Source: Cupriavidus basilensis (GTDB lineage: Bacteria > Pseudomonadota > Gammaproteobacteria > Burkholderiales > Burkholderiaceae). Taken from it: a DNA stretch of 64,000 nucleotides. Shown in pieces: positions 57,129 through 64,000 of this stretch (positions are counted from its first letter, which is position 1; each line of letters opens with the position of its first letter). The DNA lies in the NCBI RefSeq assembly GCF_000832305.1, contig NZ_CP010536.1:1736001-1800000 (forward strand), read 5' to 3'. Below the pieces are notes generated by a model. That model did no database searches and was not told the origin of the DNA. It saw only the letters and a program-made list of their open reading frames with translations. Made by a program: the position numbers and the translations under genes.

Positions 57129-57935
57129 CTATTGCTGGACTGTCTCGCTAGGCAAGGATTCAGCGACGGAACCGGCTCCGCTCCATCCCAGGTGGCTCAG
57201 ACTCACCGTGTAATGACCACCTTCCCCTTTTCTGAGAGCCAAAAGGTCGTACGTCTTCAACATGTCTAATAAGCCGGAATGACCGTAGCTTGTTGTTGAA
57301 AAACCAGGGTCTGTGCGTTTCAGGTATTGTCCTAGTGCGCTTAAAGCAACTTGGCCTTCGGATGTGCTACTCGCGAGCAACGCCACCGCGTCCATAATGA
57401 ACCTCGGGCGCCGCTTGATTACTGGCTGCTGCTTTGGCTGCTCCGTTCTCAGTTGGGTTGGCTTGCCATTGGAAGGCTCAGCGCTTGCGGTGGATACTGA
57501 TGACCATTCAAAGAATTGGTCGCTCGCATTGCGTAGCGCTTCTGGCGTCTTTGACTCGCCGACGATGCAGACCGTCGCCCCGCGCTCTCGAAGCTTCCGG
57601 CATAGATAGGCAAAATCGGAATCACTGGTAACAAGGCAGAACTTGTCAGCACGATGATCAAACATCGCTTCGAGAGCATCCAGCGCCAGCGCAATGTCGG
57701 CTGTATTTTTGCCGGCAGCGTATTGATATTGAAGGCATGGTGTGAAAGCTTGACGAACCAGTGCCTCCTGCCACGTCTTTGCGAGCGTGCTGTGGTTGCC
57801 ATAGCCGCGACGAAGAACAACACGGCCAAACTGAGCTACGACTCGTAGTGCGTATTCCAGAATCTCCGGACTAGTGTTGTCGCAGTCAACCAGTACGGCA
57901 ACGCGAGACTCAGCGGAAATTAGTGGTGCGCTCAT
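57129..57935 (-). CDS. NYN-domain nuclease with C-terminal LOTUS (OST-HTH) domain
   Basis: A 268-residue protein. The N-terminal NYN/PIN-like domain (about 8-145) keeps the acidic set: AVLVDCDNTSPE, NTADIALALDALEAM and FCLVTSDSDFAYLCRKLRER. The C-terminal OST-HTH/LOTUS domain (about 172-250; RFIMDAVALLASSTSEGQVA ... GHSGLLDMLKTYDLLAL) binds RNA. It lies directly after gene D, a cargo site of P2-like phages, in its own minus-strand unit. An RNA-cleaving defence or regulatory role is inferred. Confidence 0.86.
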   Translation of the reverse strand: MSAPLISAESRVAVLVDCDNTSPEILEYALRVVAQFGRVVLRRGYGNHSTLAKTWQEALVRQAFTPCLQYQYAAGKNTADIALALDALEAMFDHRADKFCLVTSDSDFAYLCRKLRERGATVCIVGESKTPEALRNASDQFFEWSSVSTASAEPSNGKPTQLRTEQPKQQPVIKRRPRFIMDAVALLASSTSEGQVALSALGQYLKRTDPGFSTTSYGHSGLLDMLKTYDLLALRKGEGGHYTVSLSHLGWSGAGSVAESLPSETVQQ

Positions 57936-58067
57936 CTATCGGTTCATCCGTTGACATAGTTCGCACATGATAACGGCAAATGGTAGTCTGCTATTAGACG
58001 TACTGAGGATACTGACTCTGTCTCATGAAGCCGAGTAGAGATGCAGAGGCAACATCTCAAACTGACT

Positions 58068-59222
58068 CTAAGGGCTGACTGATCTTCTGTCCAGACGTTC
58101 CTCATTGTCGAGGTCGGCAGGCCTGATCTCCAGCTCGAGCGCAGTCGTGTAGCCATTGCCAGTTAGGTTGTGGGTAACCTTCGTCACGATCCAGCCAGTA
58201 CTGTCGATCTGCGGCTTCCACCCGCGCACGACGGCAGGCAGTTCGGGAAACAACTCGGGCCGGCCGCGAGCGAGCGTGATACTGAAGGTGGCCACGCCGC
58301 GCTGGATGCGCTGCCACTCGGCACGTGCGGCGCGTTCCGCGTTGGCCCTGCTGGCATAGGTGTGCCGCAGCACCTTCACGTTGTCCGGGTTGGGATAGCT
58401 GGTGACGGTCTCTTTCTTCTTCTTTCCCTTGCCCGAGCCGGCCTTCTCCCGCACCGCTACTGCGTTCGACGCGTCGATGACCACCTCTCCCTTTTTCGCC
58501 GAGCGCGTGTCCTGGTAGCTGGCCTTGACGCCGTTGTAGTTTTCTCGGTCGGCAATGTTGAAGGTGTGCTTGTCGCCCGACGCGCGGGTAATGGTGACAA
58601 CGGGCAACGGTATGCCCGATGCGCACAGCGCCTCGCCGGCCTTGATGAACAGCAGCTTGCCCTGTTTGACGGTGGCGACGGCGTCGTAGTCCTTCGCCAG
58701 GCGCGTGAGCAGGTTGGCATCGGACTCGCCGGTCTGGTCCAGGTGGTCGATGACCAGGTCGGCGAGCTGCTGCGCGATCACGGCCGCCAGCTCGTTCTTG
58801 CTGGCGATGGCGCGCACCACCGCGCCCACGGTCCTGTCGCGGAAGGAGCGCTCTTTCCGGGTGGTCAGGTCGCTGCCCAGGTCCGCGCTACGTGCGCGGA
58901 TGGTCAGCTGGTCCGGTGGCCCGCTATGCTCGATCTCATCCACCTTGTAGGTGCCCTTGTCTACTACGCCGGTATCGGCCCAGCCGAGCGCAAGGGACAA
59001 CCGGGTTCCCTTCTCCGGCAGATCCAGCATGCCGTCATGGTCGTCCAGCTCGATATCCAGCTGGTCGGCCTCGAAGCCGCGGTTGTCCGTGAGCGTCAGG
59101 CTCATGAGCCGTCCCTGGAAGCGAGCGGTAATGTTCTTGCCGTTGTGCGTGAGCCGGTAGATTGGCTTGGGTTCCCGCCCGGTGGTCTCCCGCGGCTCGG
59201 TGTTTGCAACGGAGCGGATCAT
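58068..59222 (-). CDS. D: Late control/baseplate hub protein D (P2 gpD-like)
   Basis: A 384-residue P2 gpD. It opens with a Phage_GPD pattern (LTHNGKNITARFQGRLMSLT, LDIELDDHDGMLDLP), contains LTIRARSADLGSDLTTRKER and SDANLLTRLAKDYDAVATV, and ends with the WKPQIDSTGWIVTKVTHNL block. It is the hub under the spike; P2 literature names it late control gene D. It overlaps gene U by 4 bases. Last gene of the tail operon. Confidence 0.93.
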   Translation of the reverse strand: MIRSVANTEPRETTGREPKPIYRLTHNGKNITARFQGRLMSLTLTDNRGFEADQLDIELDDHDGMLDLPEKGTRLSLALGWADTGVVDKGTYKVDEIEHSGPPDQLTIRARSADLGSDLTTRKERSFRDRTVGAVVRAIASKNELAAVIAQQLADLVIDHLDQTGESDANLLTRLAKDYDAVATVKQGKLLFIKAGEALCASGIPLPVVTITRASGDKHTFNIADRENYNGVKASYQDTRSAKKGEVVIDASNAVAVREKAGSGKGKKKKETVTSYPNPDNVKVLRHTYASRANAERAARAEWQRIQRGVATFSITLARGRPELFPELPAVVRGWKPQIDSTGWIVTKVTHNLTGNGYTTALELEIRPADLDNEERLDRRSVSP

Positions 59223-59644
59223 GCGAGCCCATCCTCCACCAGCCCGGGGCCAATCAGCGCCTCGGCTTCATCGTCCACGCGCGTCAGCTTGAGCGAAAAC
59301 TCGATCCGTCGCGCCTTACCATCCTGGAAGAAGAGGGTACGGGTGAGGCTTAGCCCCTCGATCACGAAGAGCCCATAGTAGCGGCCTGTGCCCTCGATCA
59401 GCACATACGCCGCGCCGGCATCGCCCATATTGCGCAGTCTGTCGACGGTCACATCGCCGCCGGTCAGTTCGGGAACAAGCAGGCCCGCCAGCGTAATGGT
59501 CTCGTCGTCGGGGCCAAGGAACTGCCGCGCAGGCCGGCGGCCGATCCGATTGTTGGAGGGGTGCTGCCAGCCCATCTGCTGCTGAAAGTCCTGGTAGGGC
59601 GCCGTCTCCACGCTGAAGACGAACTGCCCGAGTGCCATCATCAT
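59219..59644 (-). CDS. U: Tail protein U (P2 gpU-like)
   Basis: A 141-residue protein: ALGQFVFSVETAPYQDFQQQ, RIGRRPARQFLGPDDETITL, then GTGRYYGLFVIEGL and the LFFQDGKARRIEFSLKL end, all typical of P2 gpU, a tail completion protein. AGGGA lies 7 bases before the first of three ATG codons at 59644. It directly follows the tape measure gene. Confidence 0.92.
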   Translation of the reverse strand: MMMALGQFVFSVETAPYQDFQQQMGWQHPSNNRIGRRPARQFLGPDDETITLAGLLVPELTGGDVTVDRLRNMGDAGAAYVLIEGTGRYYGLFVIEGLSLTRTLFFQDGKARRIEFSLKLTRVDDEAEALIGPGLVEDGLA

Positions 59645-59646
59645 GG

Positions 59647-62328
59647 TCAGTCCCTGTCGGTGAATCGCGAGCGCTCCCGAGCGCCACGCTGGCGCTCCAG
59701 GTTGCGGAGCTTGTCTTCCACCAGGCGCGCGATCAGCTGCTCGTCCGCGCCCGCGGGCGGATATATGTTGAAGATGACCGTCGCCGGACCCACGCCGGCG
59801 CTGGCCGAGGCGCCACCCTGGGTGGCGAGGGGCGGACGCGTGTCGATAGGCACCGTGGCCACGGCCGGCGCGCCGGCGCCCCCGGCAAGTCCCGCAGCAC
59901 CGGCAGCCGTCACGGCTGCGGCGATGCGTGCCATGGCCTGCAGTGGGCCGTCCTGGCCCTGCGCCAGGCCCTGCTCGAGCCCGGCCATGGTGAAGCCGCC
60001 CAGCTGGGCAAAGACGCGGCTGGGCGAGTGGATGCCCAGCTTTTCCTTGAACCATGCGGCGACGCTCTCGCCAGCGCCCACCACGGCGTCCCGCACGGCG
60101 CCGAGCTTGCTGGTGATGCCGTCGACCAGGCCCTGCAGCAGATTGGCGCCGAATTCGCTGAACTTGGCCGGCAGCTTGATCCCGAAATAGTCGAGCGCCG
60201 GCGCGACGATGCGATAGAGCGCGCCAAGCAGAGACCAGTTGAGGATCAGTGCCAGCACGCCGCCCAGGCCGCCCAGGAAGGCGCCGCGCACCTCGGACCA
60301 CAGCCCGGTGAAGAACGCCTTGATCGGCTCCCAATACTTGTAGATCAGGTAGGCGGCCACAGCGATGGCGGTGACGGCCAGCCCGATGGGATTCATCAGG
60401 AAGGCGCGGCTGAGCAGGCCCACCGCTTTCATGACGACATTGAAAGCCCCTGCCAGGCGCGCGGCGATGCCCGCGCCGGCACCCATGTGGACCCCGAGCA
60501 TGGCCAGGCCGTACTTGGCGATCACCAGCGGCCCGAGCACGGCAGCTAGCGCGAGGGTGAGGGCGCCCATGACGGCCAGCAGCACGCCAACGGCGGCGGC
60601 ACCCTTGATGAGCCAGGCCACCACCCCGGGGTTCGCCTGTGCAAAGGTGTTGAAGCGGTCCACCAGGCCACTGATGCTGTTCATTAGGTCCACCAGCACC
60701 GGGCGTAGCACTTCGCCGCTGGTGGCGCTGGCGTTGAATAGTTTGTTCTGCAGGCGCGTCCACGCCGCCGAGAGCGTCTGCTGGCGCGCGGAGAACTCTC
60801 GTTCCATTGAGCCTTGCGCCTTCGTACCCCGTGCCAGTGACAATTGGCGCTCGAATTCCTCCGGCTTGTCGACAAGCTTTGCGAGGGTATCGGAGTGCTC
60901 CATGCCCACGAGTTCCACCATGACACCTACGCGTTTTTCCTTCGGCAACTTTTGCACCGCCTCGATGACTTTTTGTATCGTGCCGGTGGCGTCTTCGGCC
61001 ATCCCCTTCTGGATGCCTTCCGGGGTCAGGCCGATTTCCGCCACCGCCGAACGAAACTTCTTCGTGCCTTTTTCGGCCGCAGCGAACTTCTGTGTAATGG
61101 CGTTGATAGCCGTGGCAGCTGTCTCGGCGCGCTCTCCCAGCGTGAGCAGCGTTGACGCGAGGGCGGCGGAATCGCCCGGAGTCATCTTGACGGTGGAGAC
61201 TACGCCGGAGGTGCGATTCACCACATTGATGATGTCCGCGCCCTTGCTGATGGCGTTATCGTCCAGGTAATTGATCGTGTCTGCCAGGCCCCGGATGTGC
61301 TTGGTGGGAATCTTGAAGTTCTTCGCCACCTTGCCCATGCTCTCCGCGATCTCGTCGGGCACAGCATCAAATGCGGTGGCCATCATCGCCACCATCTTGT
61401 TGTACTCCATCAGTTCTGCAATGCCGAGCGCGCGTTTGCGAGCTGCTTCAATGCGGTCACCGGCCGCTTCTGCTGCCTCCGCCTGCTCAAACCAATCCGT
61501 GCCGACCTCCATGCGCGCGGCGGCTGTCGTCATCTCGATGATCTGATTGGTGGGGATGGGAATATCCTCGCTCAGTTTCCTGGCGGCCGCGCCAATGTCG
61601 TAGTACAGCTGTGTCAGCTTCCCCGCATCGTCTCGCGCGCCGGGAATCTGCCTCGCAACGCCCAGCATCGCGTCTTCATAGCTGACAAAGTCCTTCACCG
61701 CCTTGGCAACTGGCGCCATGGCTACGCCGCCGGCCGCCATGGTGGAGACGCCCGCGCCGAGCATGGAATTTCGCACGGCGATCCCCTTGGCGTATTGCGC
61801 CTGGGCGGCGGCCATTTGCCGCTGGCGCGCGCCTACGGCCCGCAGCCGCGCTTCCTGCTGCACGAGCGCTTCGTTTGCCGTCGTGACGCGGGTCCGCAGC
61901 TCGCGCTGCGCCAGGCCCAGGTTGGTAGTGCTGACGCCGGCGGCTTCGAGCCGGCCGCGCACGCCGTGCAGGTTCTGCTGCAGCTCCGTGCCACGCCGCT
62001 TGAGGGCCTGGGCCTCGCGCACGGCCACCTGCAGGCCTCGGGCCATCGCGGCCGTGGGCTTCTCCGTTGCGGCCATCTGGTCGGAGAGCGCCTTGACGCG
62101 TGCCTGTGCGCCGCGCATTTGGTTCTGCGTGATCGCAGCGTCCTTGGATAGCTTGCGGAAGCTGTCGATGCCGGCTTGCGTGCGGTTCAGTTCCTTCAGC
62201 TGGTCGCGCGTGGCTTTCACCGTGCGGGCCAGGGCGGTGCTGCTGCCCATGGCGGAGCGGAACGGGCGGGTGAGGCGGTCTACCGCCTGCAGGATCACCT
62301 CCAGCCTTAGATTGCGTGGCGTGCTCAT
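59647..62328 (-). CDS. T: Tail tape measure protein T (P2 gpT-like)
   Basis: An 893-residue tape measure. The N-terminal third is a long coiled coil (LKELNRTQAGIDSFRKLSKD ...); the middle carries the TP901-type tape-measure domain (SYEDAMLGVARQIPG); hydrophobic segments follow at about 575-700. The length is close to that of P2-like tape measures (about 800-900 residues). Its start overlaps the E' stop (ATGA). It sets tail length and is ejected during infection. Confidence 0.92.
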   Translation of the reverse strand: MSTPRNLRLEVILQAVDRLTRPFRSAMGSSTALARTVKATRDQLKELNRTQAGIDSFRKLSKDAAITQNQMRGAQARVKALSDQMAATEKPTAAMARGLQVAVREAQALKRRGTELQQNLHGVRGRLEAAGVSTTNLGLAQRELRTRVTTANEALVQQEARLRAVGARQRQMAAAQAQYAKGIAVRNSMLGAGVSTMAAGGVAMAPVAKAVKDFVSYEDAMLGVARQIPGARDDAGKLTQLYYDIGAAARKLSEDIPIPTNQIIEMTTAAARMEVGTDWFEQAEAAEAAGDRIEAARKRALGIAELMEYNKMVAMMATAFDAVPDEIAESMGKVAKNFKIPTKHIRGLADTINYLDDNAISKGADIINVVNRTSGVVSTVKMTPGDSAALASTLLTLGERAETAATAINAITQKFAAAEKGTKKFRSAVAEIGLTPEGIQKGMAEDATGTIQKVIEAVQKLPKEKRVGVMVELVGMEHSDTLAKLVDKPEEFERQLSLARGTKAQGSMEREFSARQQTLSAAWTRLQNKLFNASATSGEVLRPVLVDLMNSISGLVDRFNTFAQANPGVVAWLIKGAAAVGVLLAVMGALTLALAAVLGPLVIAKYGLAMLGVHMGAGAGIAARLAGAFNVVMKAVGLLSRAFLMNPIGLAVTAIAVAAYLIYKYWEPIKAFFTGLWSEVRGAFLGGLGGVLALILNWSLLGALYRIVAPALDYFGIKLPAKFSEFGANLLQGLVDGITSKLGAVRDAVVGAGESVAAWFKEKLGIHSPSRVFAQLGGFTMAGLEQGLAQGQDGPLQAMARIAAAVTAAGAAGLAGGAGAPAVATVPIDTRPPLATQGGASASAGVGPATVIFNIYPPAGADEQLIARLVEDKLRNLERQRGARERSRFTDRD

Positions 62329-62752
62329 TCGTCTGTTCCGCTACGTTCCCTGGCGCGTTCGCGCCATGCCATGAGTTCGGCGAGCCCCATCTCGAAGAGG
62401 TGTTCGGGCTGCCAATGGAAGATCACTGCAACGTCGGCGATGGCGTCTTCGACTCGGTCTGGTATTCCTCGCCCTTCGCCGCCTTCGGCAGCAAAAAATT
62501 GCTCACCGCGGTGGCGAGCTGGGTCATATCGGCGGGGTCGAGCTTGCTGACGTCTTGCGTGGTGAGCGTGGGCGTGGTGATGCGCGGTAGCACCACGTGG
62601 AGGGCGGTGACGTCCATGCGCATGAGATCCATCAGGCTACAGCCGCGCAGCTCGCCGGCGGCCGGCTTGCGTACGGTGATGGTGGCGATGGTCTGCTCGC
62701 CACGGGTGATGGGCGTGTCGAGCGGGATGATGACGGTGGTTTGTTCGTTCAT
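62325..62752 (-). CDS. E': Frameshifted tail chaperone E+E' (P2-type)
   Basis: A -1 slip in gene E at T TTT TTG (62498-62492 on the minus strand) opens a frame that continues through DAIADVAVIFHWQPEHLFEM and GLAELMAWRERARERSG to the stop at 62325. That C-terminal block is the standard E' signature of P2-like phages, and the heptamer is the one known from P2. The stop overlaps the tape measure start. Confidence 0.88.
62423..62752 (-). CDS. E: Tail assembly chaperone E (P2 gpE-like)
   Basis: A 109-residue protein: VIIPLDTPITRGEQTIATIT, RKPAAGELRGCSLMDLMRMD, HVVLPRITTPTLTTQDVSKL and DPADMTQLATAVSNFLLPK, the P2 gpE pattern. It helps load tube subunits on the tape measure. Stem-loop formation downstream of the slippery site was not examined in detail. 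It lies between FII and T. Confidence 0.92.
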   Translation of the reverse strand: MNEQTTVIIPLDTPITRGEQTIATITVRKPAAGELRGCSLMDLMRMDVTALHVVLPRITTPTLTTQDVSKLDPADMTQLATAVSNFLLPKAAKGEEYQTESKTPSPTLQ

Positions 62753-62794
62753 GATGGCGTTCCAAGGGAGGGCAGATAGGGGAGTGTGGCGACG

Positions 62795-63304
62795 TTACAG
62801 GCCCATGGCGCGGCGCTGCTCAGCCAGGCGGTCGACGCCGAACACGATCTCGATGAAGTTGACGTAGTCGATCTCGATCCAGACTTCGCCGTTGACGGCG
62901 AGCTTGAAGTAGCTGACGGACGACTTGACCTTGAACTGGCTGTTGTCGCCGACCTTGCCGGTGCCGAAGTCCAGCTCGGTATGCCGGCCGCGGACAACGA
63001 TTTCCACGGAGTCAACGTCCCCGCTGTCGTCGCGCTGGTAGGCGCCGGCAAAGCGCACCAGGGCGGCATCGGTGCTGGTGACGCCGTACTGCTTGAGGAT
63101 CTCGCGCATCAGGCCGCCGTAAGTGGCCTCGAGCTCAAGCTTCTCGCCGCCCATGTCCAGATCGACGGGGCCGTTCATGCCGCCGGCGCGGTATTCCTCC
63201 AGCTTGCGGGTTAGCTTGGGGAGGGTGACTTCCTCGCATTCGCCGGCGTAGTTCACGCCATCGGCGAAGATGATGAAGTTCTTGAGTTTGCGTGGCAGAG
63301 CCAT
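62795..63304 (-). CDS. FII: Major tail tube protein FII (P2-like)
   Basis: A 169-residue tube protein: LPRKLKNFIIFADGVNYAGE at the start, VTLPKLTRKLEEYRAGGMNG, ALVRFAGAYQRDDSGDVDSV, and VNFIEIVFGVDRLAEQRRAM at the end, nearly the family consensus. It is complete and of normal length (about 170 residues). It follows the sheath gene in the leftward operon. Confidence 0.94.
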   Translation of the reverse strand: MALPRKLKNFIIFADGVNYAGECEEVTLPKLTRKLEEYRAGGMNGPVDLDMGGEKLELEATYGGLMREILKQYGVTSTDAALVRFAGAYQRDDSGDVDSVEIVVRGRHTELDFGTGKVGDNSQFKVKSSVSYFKLAVNGEVWIEIDYVNFIEIVFGVDRLAEQRRAMGL

Positions 63305-63326
63305 GGTGGTTCCTTGTCAGGGGCAG

Positions 63327-64000
63327 TCAGGCCTGGACGGCCTCGGCGAACTGCATCAGGTAGCGATCGGTGATGCGCTGGCGCAGGGTGAGGTTTTCCA
63401 GGGGCGGAACGGGGGTGTAGTCGTAGTCGAGCATCAGGCCGCCGTCCTTGAGCGTTTCCTTGGCGTTGACCTCGGGGTCGAACCAGGCCGCGCCGCCCAG
63501 CAGGTAGCCTTGCCGGATGAGGCTACGCATCTTGGCGTTGATGCCTTCCAGCAGGTCGCGCACCAGCGAGGGCGTCATGGGGAGATCCATGGCCCAGGCA
63601 TGTGCCTCGGCCATGGTGTCGGCCAGCACTTGCGCGGTGCGGGTGTAGTTCTCGAAGGCGAAGAGCGGATCGGCGGAGCAGGTGCGAGAGCCCCAGAAGC
63701 GGAAGCCCTGGAAGTTCACCAGCGTGGTGACCTCGTTGCTGTTCAGGTAGCCGGCGTCCGTGGCGGGGTCCTGCAGATCCCAATAGACGTCCTTGGAGAT
63801 GCCGCTGACGCCGTTGACGGGCACGTTGGAGAGCGTCTTGTGCCAGCCGATGGTCTCGTCAAGCTTCGCCCGCAGGCCGGCGGCCTGGGCGGCCGTGGGC
63901 ACGATGCCGTTGGTGCCCGACTTGGGATGGCGGCCGATGAAGTCCGGCCACAGCACCATGGCCTCGCGTTGGCCGAACATTTGCCGGAAGGCGGTGGCGT
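63327..64000 (-). CDS. FI: Tail sheath protein FI (P2-like), cut by the window edge
   Basis: The C-terminal 224 residues of a P2-type sheath. Seen are [60 protein letters not shown] and the final [20 protein letters not shown] block. The reading frame is still open at base 64000, so the N-terminal part lies outside the window. Confidence 0.92.
   Translation of the reverse strand, partial: ATAFRQMFGQREAMVLWPDFIGRHPKSGTNGIVPTAAQAAGLRAKLDETIGWHKTLSNVPVNGVSGISKDVYWDLQDPATDAGYLNSNEVTTLVNFQGFRFWGSRTCSADPLFAFENYTRTAQVLADTMAEAHAWAMDLPMTPSLVRDLLEGINAKMRSLIRQGYLLGGAAWFDPEVNAKETLKDGGLMLDYDYTPVPPLENLTLRQRITDRYLMQFAEAVQA

Larger units (their letters stand above)
46707..64000. mobile_element. Prophage B: P2-like prophage, right end outside the window
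   Basis: Integrase, early genes, XRE repressor and the P2 tail genes D, U, T, E/E', FII and FI on the minus strand, in P2/RSA1-like order. The left limit is set at the tRNA-Leu-like core; baseplate, head and packaging genes would lie beyond 64000. Confidence 0.82.

Noticed and set aside
59219..60763. 514-codon minus-strand frame continuous with gene U
   Set aside because: Only the last 141 codons (gene U) are real; the rest is an out-of-frame shadow of the tape measure gene.
1..64000. CRISPR array or rRNA genes
   Set aside because: No regularly spaced repeats of 25-40 bases and no rRNA-like sequence were seen in either strand.

Overview
The window is GC-rich, densely packed DNA that consists almost entirely of two adjoining prophages. 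The protein families (RSA1/phiE202-like P2 genes, Burkholderia-type small phage genes, a beta/gamma-type SOS box) suggest a betaproteobacterium of the Burkholderiales, of the Ralstonia/Cupriavidus/Burkholderia type. I see no ordinary chromosomal housekeeping gene, no rRNA and no CRISPR array. The only tRNA trace is the 3' end of a tRNA-Leu at about 46.71 kb, which looks like an attachment core.

Prophage A (from before base 1 to about 46.7 kb) is a lambdoid-organised phage with a contractile tail. Its immunity region (102-1488) has an S24-type repressor on the minus strand, a divergent Cro and three evenly spaced 11-bp operators between and within them. A rightward, translationally coupled early operon follows (2193-9153): CII, a run of very small genes, two PD-(D/E)XK-like nucleases, a replication protein that seems to carry the origin inside its gene, an HNH/AP2 homing endonuclease and a late regulator candidate. 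After a structured non-coding gap come ParB-methylase, terminase, a DUF4055-type portal, a P22-type coat protein, head-completion genes, then sheath, tube, frameshifted chaperones, tape measure, baseplate and fibres (9920-33328). A cargo cassette (lipoprotein hydrolase, O-acyltransferase) and an IS3-family element sit between two tail-tip modules; the second module carries an SGNH esterase. Lysis genes (39352-41585) follow.

The right end of prophage A (42.2-46.5 kb) is a leftward accessory island. Two LexA-type SOS boxes stand before an operon of two small paralogues, an unknown protein, an SRAP (YedK/HMCES) DNA-protein-crosslink protein and two membrane proteins. Beyond it lie a decayed LigD-type ligase fragment and a HEPN-like protein. 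This SOS-linked repair/membrane-protein island is the best candidate for an undescribed system in the window.

Prophage B (about 46.7 kb to beyond the right edge) is P2-like. It has a tyrosine integrase next to the tRNA-Leu core and phased arm-type repeats, then leftward early genes (AlpA-like protein, small genes, primase-helicase, Bro-N protein, Ogr/Delta zinc finger, CII-like and RHH regulators) facing an XRE repressor. A cargo region follows (ORF6C-like and WYL-like proteins, a decayed methylase, a NYN-LOTUS protein), and then the P2 tail genes D, U, T, E/E', FII and FI, the last cut by the window edge.

Three programmed -1 frameshift sites are visible: the two tail-chaperone genes (A AAA AAA in prophage A, T TTT TTG in prophage B) and the IS3 transposase (A AAA AAG).
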